A DNA stretch of 32,580 nt from contig JANTQF010000385.1 of the NCBI GenBank assembly GCA_032988165.1, forward strand, positions 1-32,580, in the 5' to 3' direction. This stretch comes from Emmonsiellopsis sp. PD_33 (taxonomy: Eukaryota; Ascomycota; Eurotiomycetes; Onygenales; Ajellomycetaceae). This document shows, in pieces, positions 9,779 through 19,934 of this stretch (positions within the stretch are counted from its first letter, which is position 1; every line of letters starts with the position of its first letter). The position numbers were made by a program, and so were the translations under genes. The notes under the pieces are model-generated. The model was not told the origin of the DNA and did not search any database. It saw only the letters and a list, made by a program, of their open reading frames with translations.

Positions 9779-11450
9779 ATGCTGTTCTCGCTATACGGCT
9801 CTGCCGCCCTCTTAGCTGGCCTCGCCACCGCTCTCCCGACAGCGAACCGTGGCGGTGGTTATCCTCACAAACCTCACAAACCTCCCAACCCTCCCAAACC
9901 CACCCCGCACACCGTTCCCGGAAAGGCATTTGACCGATTCGTAGTAATCTGGAATGAAAACACGGATATCGAAGATGCGCGGAGCGATCGTAAGCCACAA
10001 ATCATTTCAAAACCTCACTCACTACCTAAACAGGGCAGGCCCCCCCCCCCCAAAAAAAAAAAAACACCAAGAAAAGAAATGAAAAATGAAAATACTAACC
10101 TTACAACCCAGCAAACTTCAACTCCCTCGCGGCGCGCGGCATCCGACTAAACAACTACTTCGCCGTCTCGCACCCCAGCGAACCAAACTACATCTCTGCC
10201 GTCTCGGGCGAGTATTTCGGCATGGACAATGATGATAACAACGCGATCCCTAGCAATGTCTCGACGATCGTCGATCTGCTTGAGGACAAGGGGATTAGCT
10301 GGGGCGAGTATCAGGAGCATATGCCCTATACGGGCTTTGAAGGGTTTGAGTATCGGAATGGGGATGGGGAGAATGATTATGTGCGGAAGCATAAGTGAGT
10401 TAACTTAACCAACCATATATAACCCATATAAAAGCTCTTGCGGTTGCGGGGGGATGATGTAGATTTGTTTTACTGATTTTTCTTATTATTAGTCCGTTGG
10501 TGATTTACGATTCCGTCGCGGAGAAGAAGGACCGGCTGGCGAATATCAAGAACTTTACGGAGTTTTATAAGGATCTTGAAGCTAATAAGCTGCCGCAGTG
10601 GATGTTTATCACGCCGAATATGAGTACGTTGAACTATTAACCCCCGACTAATCAATTCTACCCCCTGGATAATGACGATATGCTAATACCCCACTCTCCT
10701 TCTTAGCAAACGATGTGAGTATCTCTTTACCTAAATACCCGCATACATCTGATCTATAGTTACACATCAACATATTAATCAATCTTCTCGCGAACTAATT
10801 ACATCGATTAGGGCCATGACACAGACTACAAATTCGCGGGCGCCTGGACGAAGCGATTCCTCGAACCGCTCCTCGATAACCCCAACTTCATGCAGAACAC
10901 CCTCGTAGTAGTGAGCTGGGACGAAGGCGGAACCTACACGCATCGCAACCGCGTTGACACGATTCTACTCGGGGATGTGGTCCCCGAGGAACTGTGGGGC
11001 ACGGCTGATGATAGCTTCTATACTCACTGTAAGTTCCCCTCCCCTTCCTTCAATTGCTTTTATCCCAAAATCAACGGACGACAAAGGACGAGATCCAGAG
11101 ACCGCTAACGTAACGTACTTGTAGACTCCGAAATCTCCACCATCGAAGCAAACTGGAACCTGCACACGCTCGGCCGATACGACGTCGGCGCCAACGTCTT
11201 CTCCTTCGTCGGGGAAAAGACGGGCGATAAGATCCGCGAGCCAGAGAAGGATCTCGGCAATATCTATCTCAACTACTCCTATCCTGGTATAGAGAATAAT
11301 GTGCGGCCGGCACCGATGCCCGTGCCTAATACTGAGTTGGTCCAGAATGGCCGCACGGTGTTGCCGCTGGTGAAGAAGATTTGGGGGAAGTTGCAGGAGG
11401 AGACGGAGTATGAGAATAGTGTGGATGTTCCGGGTGGGTTTGAGGGTTGA
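9779..11450 (+). CDS. Secreted acid-phosphatase-like phosphoesterase (six exons, 8-nt microexon)
   Basis: Fungal phosphate-repressible acid-phosphatase type of the phosphoesterase superfamily (PF04185), expected to release phosphate from esters outside the cell. Exons: 9779-9989, 10112-10394, 10493-10623, 10707-10714, 10812-11028 and 11125-11450; the protein has 391 residues. A signal peptide (MLFSLYGSAALLAGLATALP) is followed by a Pro/His/Lys-rich linker. Family motifs in order are VIWNENTD, SHPSEPNY, GEYFGMDNDD, WGEYQEHMPYTGFEGF, then MFITPNM joined to TNDGHD. The residues Thr-Asn-Asp (209-211) come from the 8-nt exon 4; skipping it causes a frameshift and immediate stop. Four or more N-glycosylation sequons (NVS, NFT, NYS) fit secretion. 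Intron 1 (9990-10111) contains a C12-A13 homopolymer. Phosphate control is typical of the family but no site was confirmed. The exact substrate is unknown. Confidence 0.9.
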
Positions 11451-12739
11451 GGGTTGAGAGTGAGTTGGGAGGGAGGGTTTTTTTGGGTAATAGTTAGTTG
11501 GTTTTGTTCCCCCTTATGGTCCTGAATACTAGTTGGGAAGATAGCTTCGTGGATTTGGCAGATTGAATCAGGTTCCATTCTTCGTAGTCGTTAATTCCCC
11601 GTGTTTATCGAATCGAACATAGTATCAGTCAGCCCGCTCCCCCGACTTCCATCGTAGCAGATTAATCCGAGTCGGGACGGAATAGTTTATCCAGCATTCA
11701 CCGGAATGGCCTATCCAAGCTCCCACCCAAACCAAAACAAAAAAAAAAAAAGGGGAAAAGGAAAAAGGAAATAATGACGCACGAAACAAACAAGCTCCAT
11801 TTCATAGATGTGCTTGGATCTAATGCAACAGGGATTAAAACGAGCATGAAATGATAGAAAATGTAACTCCTGCGTGGGTCAAGGAAGTGCGAGGCCAACG
11901 TTAGCGATCGTCATCAGACCAGGGTCAGCTAGATTCCCCACTCTATGTAGGTCATTTTGATATGTAGGATGTAGACGTTAAGCCGCAACCGCCCCACCCC
12001 CCAGTCTATATCTCTTCTTCTTCTTCTTCTCCTCCCGCTATACGCTTCGAATGGGTCAGTCAGGCGGGGTAGAACCTCTAGTTGGTAATGGGAATTCACA
12101 AACACATGGTCTACATACGGACTGCCCCTCATAATAAGCAGACCGGCCCAAGTTGACGTTGCAGCCGAAGGATATATGGTATCCAGGTTAGGGATCGAGA
12201 ACGTGCCGGTTGGTTTCCCGTTAGGGTCGCGGAGCGGTAGTCCAATCATCCGGGCGAGGCACTGCACGAGCGGGAGGACGGCAATGTCTGAATGCTACTC
12301 TCCTATGCTAGCGGACGGTGGCATTGTGACGATTTTTGTTCTCCAAGGGATCGAGAGAGGGGGTTGGGAATGGAACTACTGCCGCTTCAATGCCCCCCGG
12401 CGAGGCCGATTTTGTAGCTAGAAGTTTTCGGCATGGATGGGTGAGGAGACGATACCACGCTGTAGGCTTCGGGATTTCGGCACAAATCGCAAGCTCATGT
12501 GTGTAACTACCCAATAATCGTCATTGCAAAGAGTCCGTGGCAGATGTCAATGGCTGCTATCGGTTCAATGTTCGGCATGACAATGTAAGAAAGCCCGAGT
12601 GATAGTGGTCCTGGGCTCACTGGCGGGGTGGGTAGGAATATAAAAAGCCTGGCCGTTTCCGATCCTGACGAAAGAGAGGCTGATAGGATAGATCAACAAG
12701 CAACCCAAGCTGCCATTGAGAAACCGAATCTTAGCCAAA
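11451..12739. other. 1.3-kb interval between the two phosphoesterase genes
   Basis: This contains the 3' UTR of the upstream phosphatase and the promoter of the downstream phospholipase-like gene. Apart from the minus-strand coding-like fragment described separately (about 11929-12300) I see no gene. An A-run lies near 11740, and a CTT repeat (GAA/AGA on the other strand) lies near 12010-12030. A likely TATA-type element, ATATAAAAAG, lies at 12638-12647, about 95 bp before the downstream ATG. The frame 11698-11898 on the minus strand is low complexity and not credible as a gene. Confidence 0.5.
11929..12300 (-). pseudogene. Coding-like fragment of unknown family, probably a gene relic or unannotated exon
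   Basis: On the minus strand, an open stretch running from about 12300 to 11929 reads like protein: it includes the segments PLVQCLARMIGLPLRD, GTFSIPNLDTIYPS, WAGLLIMRGSPYVDH and LEVLPRLTDPFEAY. It then runs into an arginine stretch encoded by an AGA repeat and stops. Just upstream, another frame (12308-12514) reads GGIEAAVVPFPTPSLDPLEN, also protein-like. The two lie in different frames with a TAG between them, which suggests a frameshifted pseudogene, or exons whose splice sites I could not place. I do not recognise the family. There is no credible ATG with a full-length frame, and it lies antisense between two active-looking genes. Confidence 0.3.
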
Positions 12740-14500
12740 ATGGTTGCCTCGTCTACCCTGAGGAGTTTGGGCCTCGCAGCCCTTTCCCTGGCCGTCCAGG
12801 TGCATGCTGCGCCGCCAGCTAAGCCTGGCAAAGACTCCTGGAAGGATGAGATCAAGCATATCATTTGGATGTATGGCTGCCATTTCCCCAATGCTAATAA
12901 AAAAATGCAACGGACTATACTGACAGATGGGTATAGTGTCATGGAAAACCGCTCTTTCGACAATCTGATGGGCGGTATGAACTATACAGATGACATCGAC
13001 GGCCTCCTCAAAGAGGAAAACCTCGTCTGCCTGCCCGTTAACGTCACTGACCCCAATAATGATGAATGCTTCGTCCCAACCTCGCACAACCACAACAGTG
13101 TTCTTCTCGACCCAGAGCACGGTTCGGCCGATTCAGCTTTTGAAGCCTATTCCACGTTCGATTTGGACTTGGAGGCTATCCAAGAAGGAAAGCAGAAGCC
13201 GGACAACAGGGGTTTCTTGACCATGCAGTGAGTTCCAGAAAATTTCCCCGACTTCATGGTTGAGAGGTCTGACATAGGCTGCAGACTCTGGGGCCACGAT
13301 CTTGACGATCCGGCAGAAGCAACTGATGCGATCAACTACTATCCCCCCGAATACGTGCCAATTCTCACAGACCTAGCCAAGAACTTTGTCCTTTTTGATA
13401 GATGGTTTGGTGGTATCTTGGGACCTACTAGTCAGTAGCTCTATTCAGACACGAGGATATGTATTTGCTGATGTATAGCCCAGATCCTAACCGCGCCATG
13501 CTCACATCTGGTACTTCGGCCGGACACGGAGAAAATGACTATCCCCTGACTCACTGGGGATCAAAACAGAGATCCATCTTCCAGATTTTGAGTGAGAAGA
13601 ACATAACCTGGGGCAACTATGGAGACACCGGCGGAGTTGCCGACGCCAACTTTTATGCGGTATGTTCTGTCCCAACGGGTGATAGCCAGAGAAGTCTAAC
13701 ATGCCGCAGTGGACGAGGGAGAGCGGCACAGAGCTCACGAACGTCCACCTGAAAAACAAGTATTTCACCCATTTGGAGGAGGGAACGCTTCCTGAGCTGG
13801 TCTATCTGAACCCGACCTGCTGCGGTGTGGGGACCGAGTCGATGCACCCGGACGGCCTCGTGTCTGATGGAGAGCAGTACATCAAGGACATGTACGAAGC
13901 GCTGCGGGCAAGCAAGTACTGGGAAAAATCCCTGATGGTCATCACATTTGTATGCTCCGCTTCCTCGTAGAACTCTTCCTAAACCACTAACCCGCGGTGC
14001 AGGATGAGCATGGAGGTTTCTGGGATCATGTCCCCCCAGTCGTTGCCCCTCGGCCTGACAACCTGACCTGGTCGACAACTGCGCGGGATGGCACCGAGTT
14101 CACGCTCGACTTTGGCACGACCAATGTCCGTCTGCCCACGCTTCTGATTTCGCCATGGGTGCCAAAGGGCCACGTCGAGCACAAGGGAAAGAACAATGGC
14201 AAAGAGTGAGTCAATATCACCTCTGAAACAAGCCGAAGCATGTCCGTACGCGGGTACTAACTGGTGGTGTTTTGTTTTGCTTCCAGATACTCCGCCACGT
14301 CGATCTTGAAGTTCCTTGGTGGCTTCTGGGACTTCCCTGATCTCTCGCCTCGCGTGAGCTGGTCATCGACATGGGAGCATCTCATGCTGAAAAAGGCGCG
14401 GAAGGACACCCCGAAGACTCTGCCTCCGGTCAAGGAGTTCGACATCTCGAGCCTAAGCGCGAAACAACTACAGCAGCGGGCAGCGCGGGGGTTGTTATAA
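12740..14500 (+). CDS. Secreted phospholipase-C-like phosphoesterase (seven exons)
   Basis: Member of the phosphoesterase family (PF04185) close to fungal and bacterial non-haemolytic phospholipases C, expected to cleave phosphodiester head groups. Exons: 12740-12870, 12937-13227, 13285-13430, 13484-13659, 13710-13949, 14003-14205 and 14287-14500; 466 residues. A signal peptide (residues 1 to about 20, ending VQVHA) is followed by the catalytic-core motif MENRSFDNLMGG, then HNHNSV, FVLFDRWF, LTSGTSAGHG, LNPTCCGVG, ITFDEHGGFWDHVPP and TLLISPWVPKG, all typical and in the family order. Introns are 50-81 bp; intron 1 is 66 bp with no in-frame stop, so a reader of long frames would wrongly extend exon 1. 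The ATG at 12740 (CAAAATGG) precedes the hydrophobic leader. Same strand as the preceding phosphatase, 1.3 kb downstream. Substrate class is inferred from homology; bacterial-type toxin activity is not implied. Confidence 0.91.
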
Positions 14501-15761
14501 ACGAGGGGATGGCTTGATTGACGGTGGGGGACAGGATGGATATGAGATGAGACATGTGGTGCATAATACCCCAGATCGTAATGATTTGACGTGGGATAGA
14601 TAGATAGGAATAAGATGGTTATCCTTTGATCAACATTCATAAAAAAGGTGGTTGACGGCTGATTAGATAAGCAATCTTCCTCATGGGCTCTGGATATCTT
14701 GAACCTTTCGACTCGGAAGAAGAGGAATAGACAGATGTCTCGATCTGGAGCCAACTCTTCTTCAAGCAGCAGGAGGCAACTTGAAGCCTGTTGGGCCTAC
14801 GCTCTTATGCCCCCAGGACTGCGGTGGGAGGATATCTTGTGTCTGTGTAACGCATCCAGCTATGAAAGACATGGTGTCGTGGATTGGGTTTTTTTCATCC
14901 TCATCTTGAAAGGAGTTGGATACAGCAGTCGAGTCCCAAAGCCCGCCATTATTTATTATTTATTGTCTGGATAATAGGTCTGGTAAGCTGGTGGGAGCTC
15001 TCCACAAAGGAACCACGGATCGGCTTTGTATTTAGTTATTTTATTTGCTGCTTGCGGTGAAACAGAAAGAAGAGCAAGCAGTTGGGGATTCAAACAATTG
15101 ATAGTTAGATGGCCAACCCACATTCATGTTTCTAGAAATCAACAAAATATCCATAGTGTGGGTATTTATTTAACTAAATAAAAGCATTAAGTTAGTTATT
15201 TTTATCTCTGCCGCGACAGGGCTTGGAGCTTTTAGCAGCAGAAACACCACGAAAAAAGCAAAAAGGAAACAGAGAAGAGAACCCCGGAGGATAAACATTT
15301 AACTCTTGGATTTTACTCTCTGCTGCCCGCCCGTATCGTTTGTCGTTTTGAAAAGTGAGTTTGACCGGCAGCGCTGGAGATTCTTGATTTCCGCCTAAAT
15401 AGTTGGTTTTATTATTTCTTCAACATCTCGAACCTCACCTCTTCTCCCCTCCACCACACCACACCACCACATCACCACCACCACCCCTCGTCCTTGTCCT
15501 CGTCCCCGTCCTCACCTCCATCCATCCGCTGTTCCAGTGCAGCTAATCTTGTGTCTGCTCGCCTAGCCAGTCCCCGCCGCCTGTCGATGTCCCGCCTCCC
15601 GTGGCTTCTTCCCACACCGCAAAAGTGACACCAGGTACCCAGATACAAGATAACGGACGTTGCGAGCCTCCCTTGAGTCCTTGACCCCGTGTCCCCGCCG
15701 CGTATCTTCATCTTCTCTATCTAGCCCCACGAGGAGCGCTGCAGCGCGTCCGCCTCCGTCC
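14501..15761. other. 1.3-kb intergenic region upstream of ICE2
   Basis: No gene is supported. The left part is the phospholipase-like 3' UTR; the middle is AT-rich (14950-15200). The right part (about 15420-15761) is pyrimidine-rich on the plus strand, with CCA/CAC repeats near 15450-15487 and many CCTC/TCC stretches, the usual look of a fungal core promoter and 5' UTR ahead of ICE2. Short frames on both strands (14699-14974; minus 15472-15711 and 15563-15808) show no family resemblance. Confidence 0.6.
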
Positions 15762-17148
15762 ATGTTCATCTTCCGCATCTTCTCGTCGGCCTTTTTCCTC
15801 ACCTCCATCGTCCTCTCCGTTCCGCTCGCCTTCGATGTTGGTGGCAGGACATGCGGCCTGGGCTTCTCCCTCGCCCTAGCCGCCTTTTATTTCTTCTTCT
15901 CCGTGCTCAGACTCACTACCCCCGACCGCTCGTGGCTCCGGTACTCCCTCATCGTTCTTATCAGATCTACCCAGTGGCTTATCGTCCCGGCCCTGCTCAT
16001 TTGGTCGCTGAATCGCTTCTCGGTCGAGCCGGAACACGAGACCGGTTGGGTTGAGCGCACATTTAGCGGGAAGAGAGCTCGGGATACTTCGATTGCACGG
16101 TGGATCTTTGGCTCAAATGGTTTGATTGAAACCGCTGCCGTGGGGGGTTGGGACAAGCTTTTGAGCTGGTCCACACCTTTCTTCCAGTTGGCGGAGGGAT
16201 TCTGCAGCTTGCTTGTCATCCAAGCTGCTGGTCAGATCACGAGATGGCTGGTGAATAGAGGCGGGAGAAGTGACAGTTGGATGGTACGTTTAATTTACAC
16301 CCCTTTACCTCACATTCGAAACATACTGATTTATTTTGAAGATTGGGCTTCTAGTCATGTCTGCGTCCGTCATCTCCAGCTCCGTCTACTTCCTCTGGCG
16401 AGTCCTGCAATTTCCCGAAATCAGCAACGTGGACTCGGCCTTGATTGGAGTCGCAATCACATGTGCCGTCTTCCTATGCGCATGGGGTATTGGTAGCGGA
16501 AGAGGGAACCCCGTAGAAAGCTCGCTCCTTTTCGCATATATCGTGCTGTGTATCTACCAGATCTTCACAGACTATCAATCATCCGCTCCCGTCAGAGCAG
16601 CTCCGGCGCCCACTACGCAGACAGCGGAATTTCCTCCGCTGCCGCCCATCATCATGGCTTCCTATACCACCCTCCTGCACGCGCTTTCTACGCTTCCCTC
16701 CATCATCCATGCAGCCTTCAACGTGGTAAGCGCAGCCTTTAGCGCAGTGACTCCTTCGGTCTTGATATCTCTCACCTACCGCCTCTTCGTTTTCTACGCG
16801 TCCACGCGAATCATTCCAGCTGTTCGCGAGTCTGGAGCCCGCGCACTTTCGCAAGAAGCTTCTCTCGAGGATTCCGATGGCGCGGGCCAACTCTTAGGAC
16901 TTCTCAGCTGGTTTTCGCCCTCAATCCTCATTGCCGTGTACACGAGCTTGCTTATGCAGCACTTCGCGTCAACATCGCAAGCCATGGGAGGAAACGGCGC
17001 CTGGTGGACCAACCAGGGCGAGGGAGGTGGGAACTTCTGGCGATGGATAAACCTAGGTTGTACAATGGGGCTATACGCAGTCGAACTCTGGCTAGGGAAA
17101 CAGGACGATATCGATGCCGGACTTGCAGGACACTGGAAAACGGATTGA
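15762..17148 (+). CDS. ICE2: ICE2 family ER membrane protein (two exons)
   Basis: Polytopic ER membrane protein of the ICE2 family; the yeast protein supports cortical ER structure and inheritance and links ER membrane growth to lipid-droplet use. Exon 1 is 15762-16283 and exon 2 is 16342-17148, with a 58-bp intron (16284-16341); 442 residues. The ATG at 15762 opens directly onto a hydrophobic helix (FRIFSSAFFLTSIVLSVPLA); the open frame extends upstream but lacks an ATG. I count about eight to ten hydrophobic segments, including LIVLIRSTQWLIVPALLIW, a helix spanning the splice site (IGLLVMSASVISSSVYFLW), ALIGVAITCAVFLCAWGIG and LFAYIVLCIYQIF. The tail includes WRWINLGCTMGLYAVELWLG. Length and layout fit the family (yeast 491 residues). 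Confidence 0.9.
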
Positions 17149-17752
17149 ACTTCGCAATCATGGTTCTATGAGTAACTGAGGATCCTGCTATCCATCGGGA
17201 TTTTGCCTATTACTATCTCACTGGGCAACATCGAGTCCTTGTCTGAGGAATATATGTGGCTCGGTGACTCATGCCAGCTTGAGCTATCATAGTTTGCCGG
17301 AAGGTCGTCAGAGAGGGGTGCCCATGTATGTGTATTGGGGTCTGGTTTGAGGAAGAGAGAGTTCGACCCCCCCATCGACATGGAGGCCAGTCTGACTACC
17401 GATGACGCCGCAGCACGTCCAATTCCCCGTTTCAGGACGTTAATCCTGGATTTAATCCGTCCTCTCATATTTACGGGACAGCTATATCGGGATGGATGAC
17501 CGCATATACCCTCCTATCCCAGCATTTCACCTGTACCCTACCACCCCTCTCAGGAGTGATATACGCTTCTCCTAGTGCCATCCTCTCCAATTTCCTCTTT
17601 CTTTCGATTCACCCCCTCACCACTGTCCTCACCCAGCCCATGATCTGAAATCCAGCTTCCGCAGGCACCGAGAAGAACACGGATTTGCGCTCTGGGGTCA
17701 TCCAAACCCTCACTCCTCACTCCTCAACCCCCTCCCCCGCCATCCCTGCAAA
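17149..17752. other. Intergenic region downstream of ICE2
   Basis: This contains the ICE2 3' region. A minus-strand ATG frame of 100 codons (17166-17468) is open but has no recognisable domain and is antisense to the ICE2 3' UTR. The part from about 17510 to 17752 is strongly pyrimidine-rich on the plus strand and resembles a fungal promoter/5' UTR, which supports transcription of the small gene proposed next. Confidence 0.5.
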
Positions 17753-18050
17753 ATGCCTCCCAAGCACACGACGGAGGTGTAAGCGGAAGAATGATCGATC
17801 TAAAAAGAATACATTTATATGCATACATCTACCCACCCGGACCTCGCGACACCACCCTCTCAATAATGACCCGCCGAGCCGACTCGCCGCAAGAGCCGCA
17901 ACCAAACAACGCCAATATCGACCCTCTGAATCAAACCCGGGGCCGGACATGAGACAGAACCGCGATCCATCCCATTATACCCGGGCGGTATTCATTCGTG
18001 ATGAGGAAGGGCAAACGGGCTCGGGGGGAGGCTGCCAAGCGAATCAGTAG
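17753..18050 (+). CDS. Possible small two-exon gene, 60 residues, unknown function
   Basis: I do not recognise this gene. A pyrimidine-rich leader ends in CAAAATGCC at 17753. Exon 1 (17753-17778, MPPKHTTEV) meets a good donor, GTAAGC. An acceptor at 17893 (CGCAAG) gives exon 2, 17894-18050, in frame to a TAG; the sum is 61 codons. The product would be hydrophilic, with the central stretch PSHYTRAVFIRDEEGQ and a Gly/Gln-rich C-terminus; no membrane segment or signal peptide is seen. An AATAAA-like word (CTAATAAACC) lies near 18240, followed by AT-rich DNA. Against it: the acceptor is AAG and no clear CTRAY branch point is visible. A competing 28-codon ATG frame at 17868 lies inside the proposed intron and exon 2, so the intron could be real while the product differs. 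Confidence 0.35.
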
Positions 18051-19934
18051 GAGAAGAAGAACTATTCCATTTCCTTTTTATTTTTTGCCCTGTGTGCCCC
18101 CAATCTTTCTTATATGCCTTTTTTATTTATTTATTACACATCTTTATGTATCCCCCTCCTCCGGCGCTTCGCCATAAATCAGTCACGAGATGCAAAAGAT
18201 ATGTATGTATGTGTGTATGTATGTACGGGACCGATGACCCTAATAAACCTAATGAATGTACTCTACAGACATGAAAATGAAAAGAATGAATGGAAACTGA
18301 CTGGGTAGTTTGGAGATTTTTGTTTTTGTTATGGATAGTAAGCGTGCAGTATAGTGGAAACTGATGTTGTGAAGATACTGTTTGAAAATAACCATCTACT
18401 GGCTACAAGACTGCTGGAGAGTAAAATCAGTGGAGAAATAGGTAGATATTTATAGTATGGTGATGTTGCTTGCTGCTTAGTAGGTAGGCAGGTGCTATAA
18501 TAACCAACCCCTTTCCTGGATATGTGGAGATAGGTATATAATCAATGGTACTATTTGTGGTTTTTTTTTTTGTTTTTTTAATTGACTGTGAGCTGGTCGG
18601 CGCACTACACTGCTGTTTATTTAAGTAGGAAGAGCGCGCGCGGGGGATAATATGAGGTGAGGGTAGACTGTATATTGGATAACTTAGAAAGACTATCTGG
18701 ACTAATGTATCCAGAGAAGACAGATTATATCTCTGATAGACAGATATTTAATTAATATGTAGGTAAAAAGAAAGAAAGGTAGATAGAGCTGCAATATTAG
18801 ACTGAGGGATAATATCATATCATACTGGTACCATACTGCATGTGCCATCCTTTACGCTACCTAAGTATCAAAAAATAATGATAAAGATTTTGACACGATG
18901 GAGGTACAAAATAGATATAAAAAGCCGTAAACTAATCCAAAGTCAAAGAGGAGGAGAGGAAAAAAATAAAAAAAATTGAAGTGGTAGTAGTAATACTATG
19001 TATGGATAATCCATGAAGGGAATTTCAGACTTTGCATTTCATTGCACACACGGAATAGTTAAGATGGGGGAAAACCTGGATTTTGGGCTTCCTTTCCACC
19101 CCCTTGCATTCTTAACTAACAAATAATAAGGACATGGGAAAGAAAAGAGAAAAAGAAAAGAAAAATTGCCAGCCGGGGCAGCGGGGAGTTTGAAACAAAG
19201 GAAATACGTTAAAAGGTGGAATTTCGGAATCGCCCTTGGGACATACATACAGAAAAGGGAACAAGCAGAACAGAACGCCCTAATAAAAATAGGGGTGGGT
19301 AACTAACAACACTAATAACTAAATCGACGACTTATGGCCGGGAAAGGAAAAAGGGGAATGTTTTGCATGAGAGTGGAACACAAAACAAAAGGTCAACTGA
19401 AAGGAAGAGCAAGAAGGGAAAAAGGGAAAAAGGGAAATATGTAACTGGTCGAAGTGAAGACACTCATGTAGCGTAGCGGGAAAAAAGGAGACAGACGTAA
19501 AAAATTCATTAGTTGAGGGCATCAGTTATCAGCACCAACGGTTACCGGAGGGCTTCCGTAGAGGACACCGAAATGGAAGATTGACAGATGAGGCGTGAGA
19601 TGGGGACCATAAGCGAAAGACCCTTCGAATCGAATACATGGAGCTAGAGATGTCCTCTTTGATCAGGGAAAATTGTGGTGTATGCTGCCAGGGCGAGTTC
19701 GGATTCTCCGGAAGCGCTCGAAAATACCGAAAAATAACTCCCCGCTTCTGATAGTGGACTTTTTTCCGTTTTGCAACTTAGTTTTGGAAGACGATAACTT
19801 TTTGCTCGCAAGATTCTTCCATTTTTCCGCTATTTCACCGTGTCCGATCGTATCCGGGTCAAAGTTTGGGAACACAAGCCGCCATACCACCGCACCCTCT
19901 TATCCCTTCAATTCAGCTTCCTGGAATCACGTAT
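18051..19934. other. 1.9-kb AT-rich low-complexity interval
   Basis: No gene is supported on either strand. The stretch contains a TATG/TGTA microsatellite near 18200-18226, a T-run near 18560, a GCGCGCGCG tract near 18634, and purine-rich AAAG/GGAAA tracts around 19130-19180 and 19380-19440. The left side probably contains the 3' UTR of the proposed small gene; the right side is the 3' region of IGO1 (minus). Short open frames (for example minus 19039-19248 and 19319-19522) are low complexity. I see no terminal inverted repeats or transposase remains. Confidence 0.55.

Noticed and set aside
17166..17468. 100-codon minus-strand ATG frame downstream of ICE2
   Set aside because: It is antisense to the ICE2 3' region, with no known motif and no splice or promoter support.
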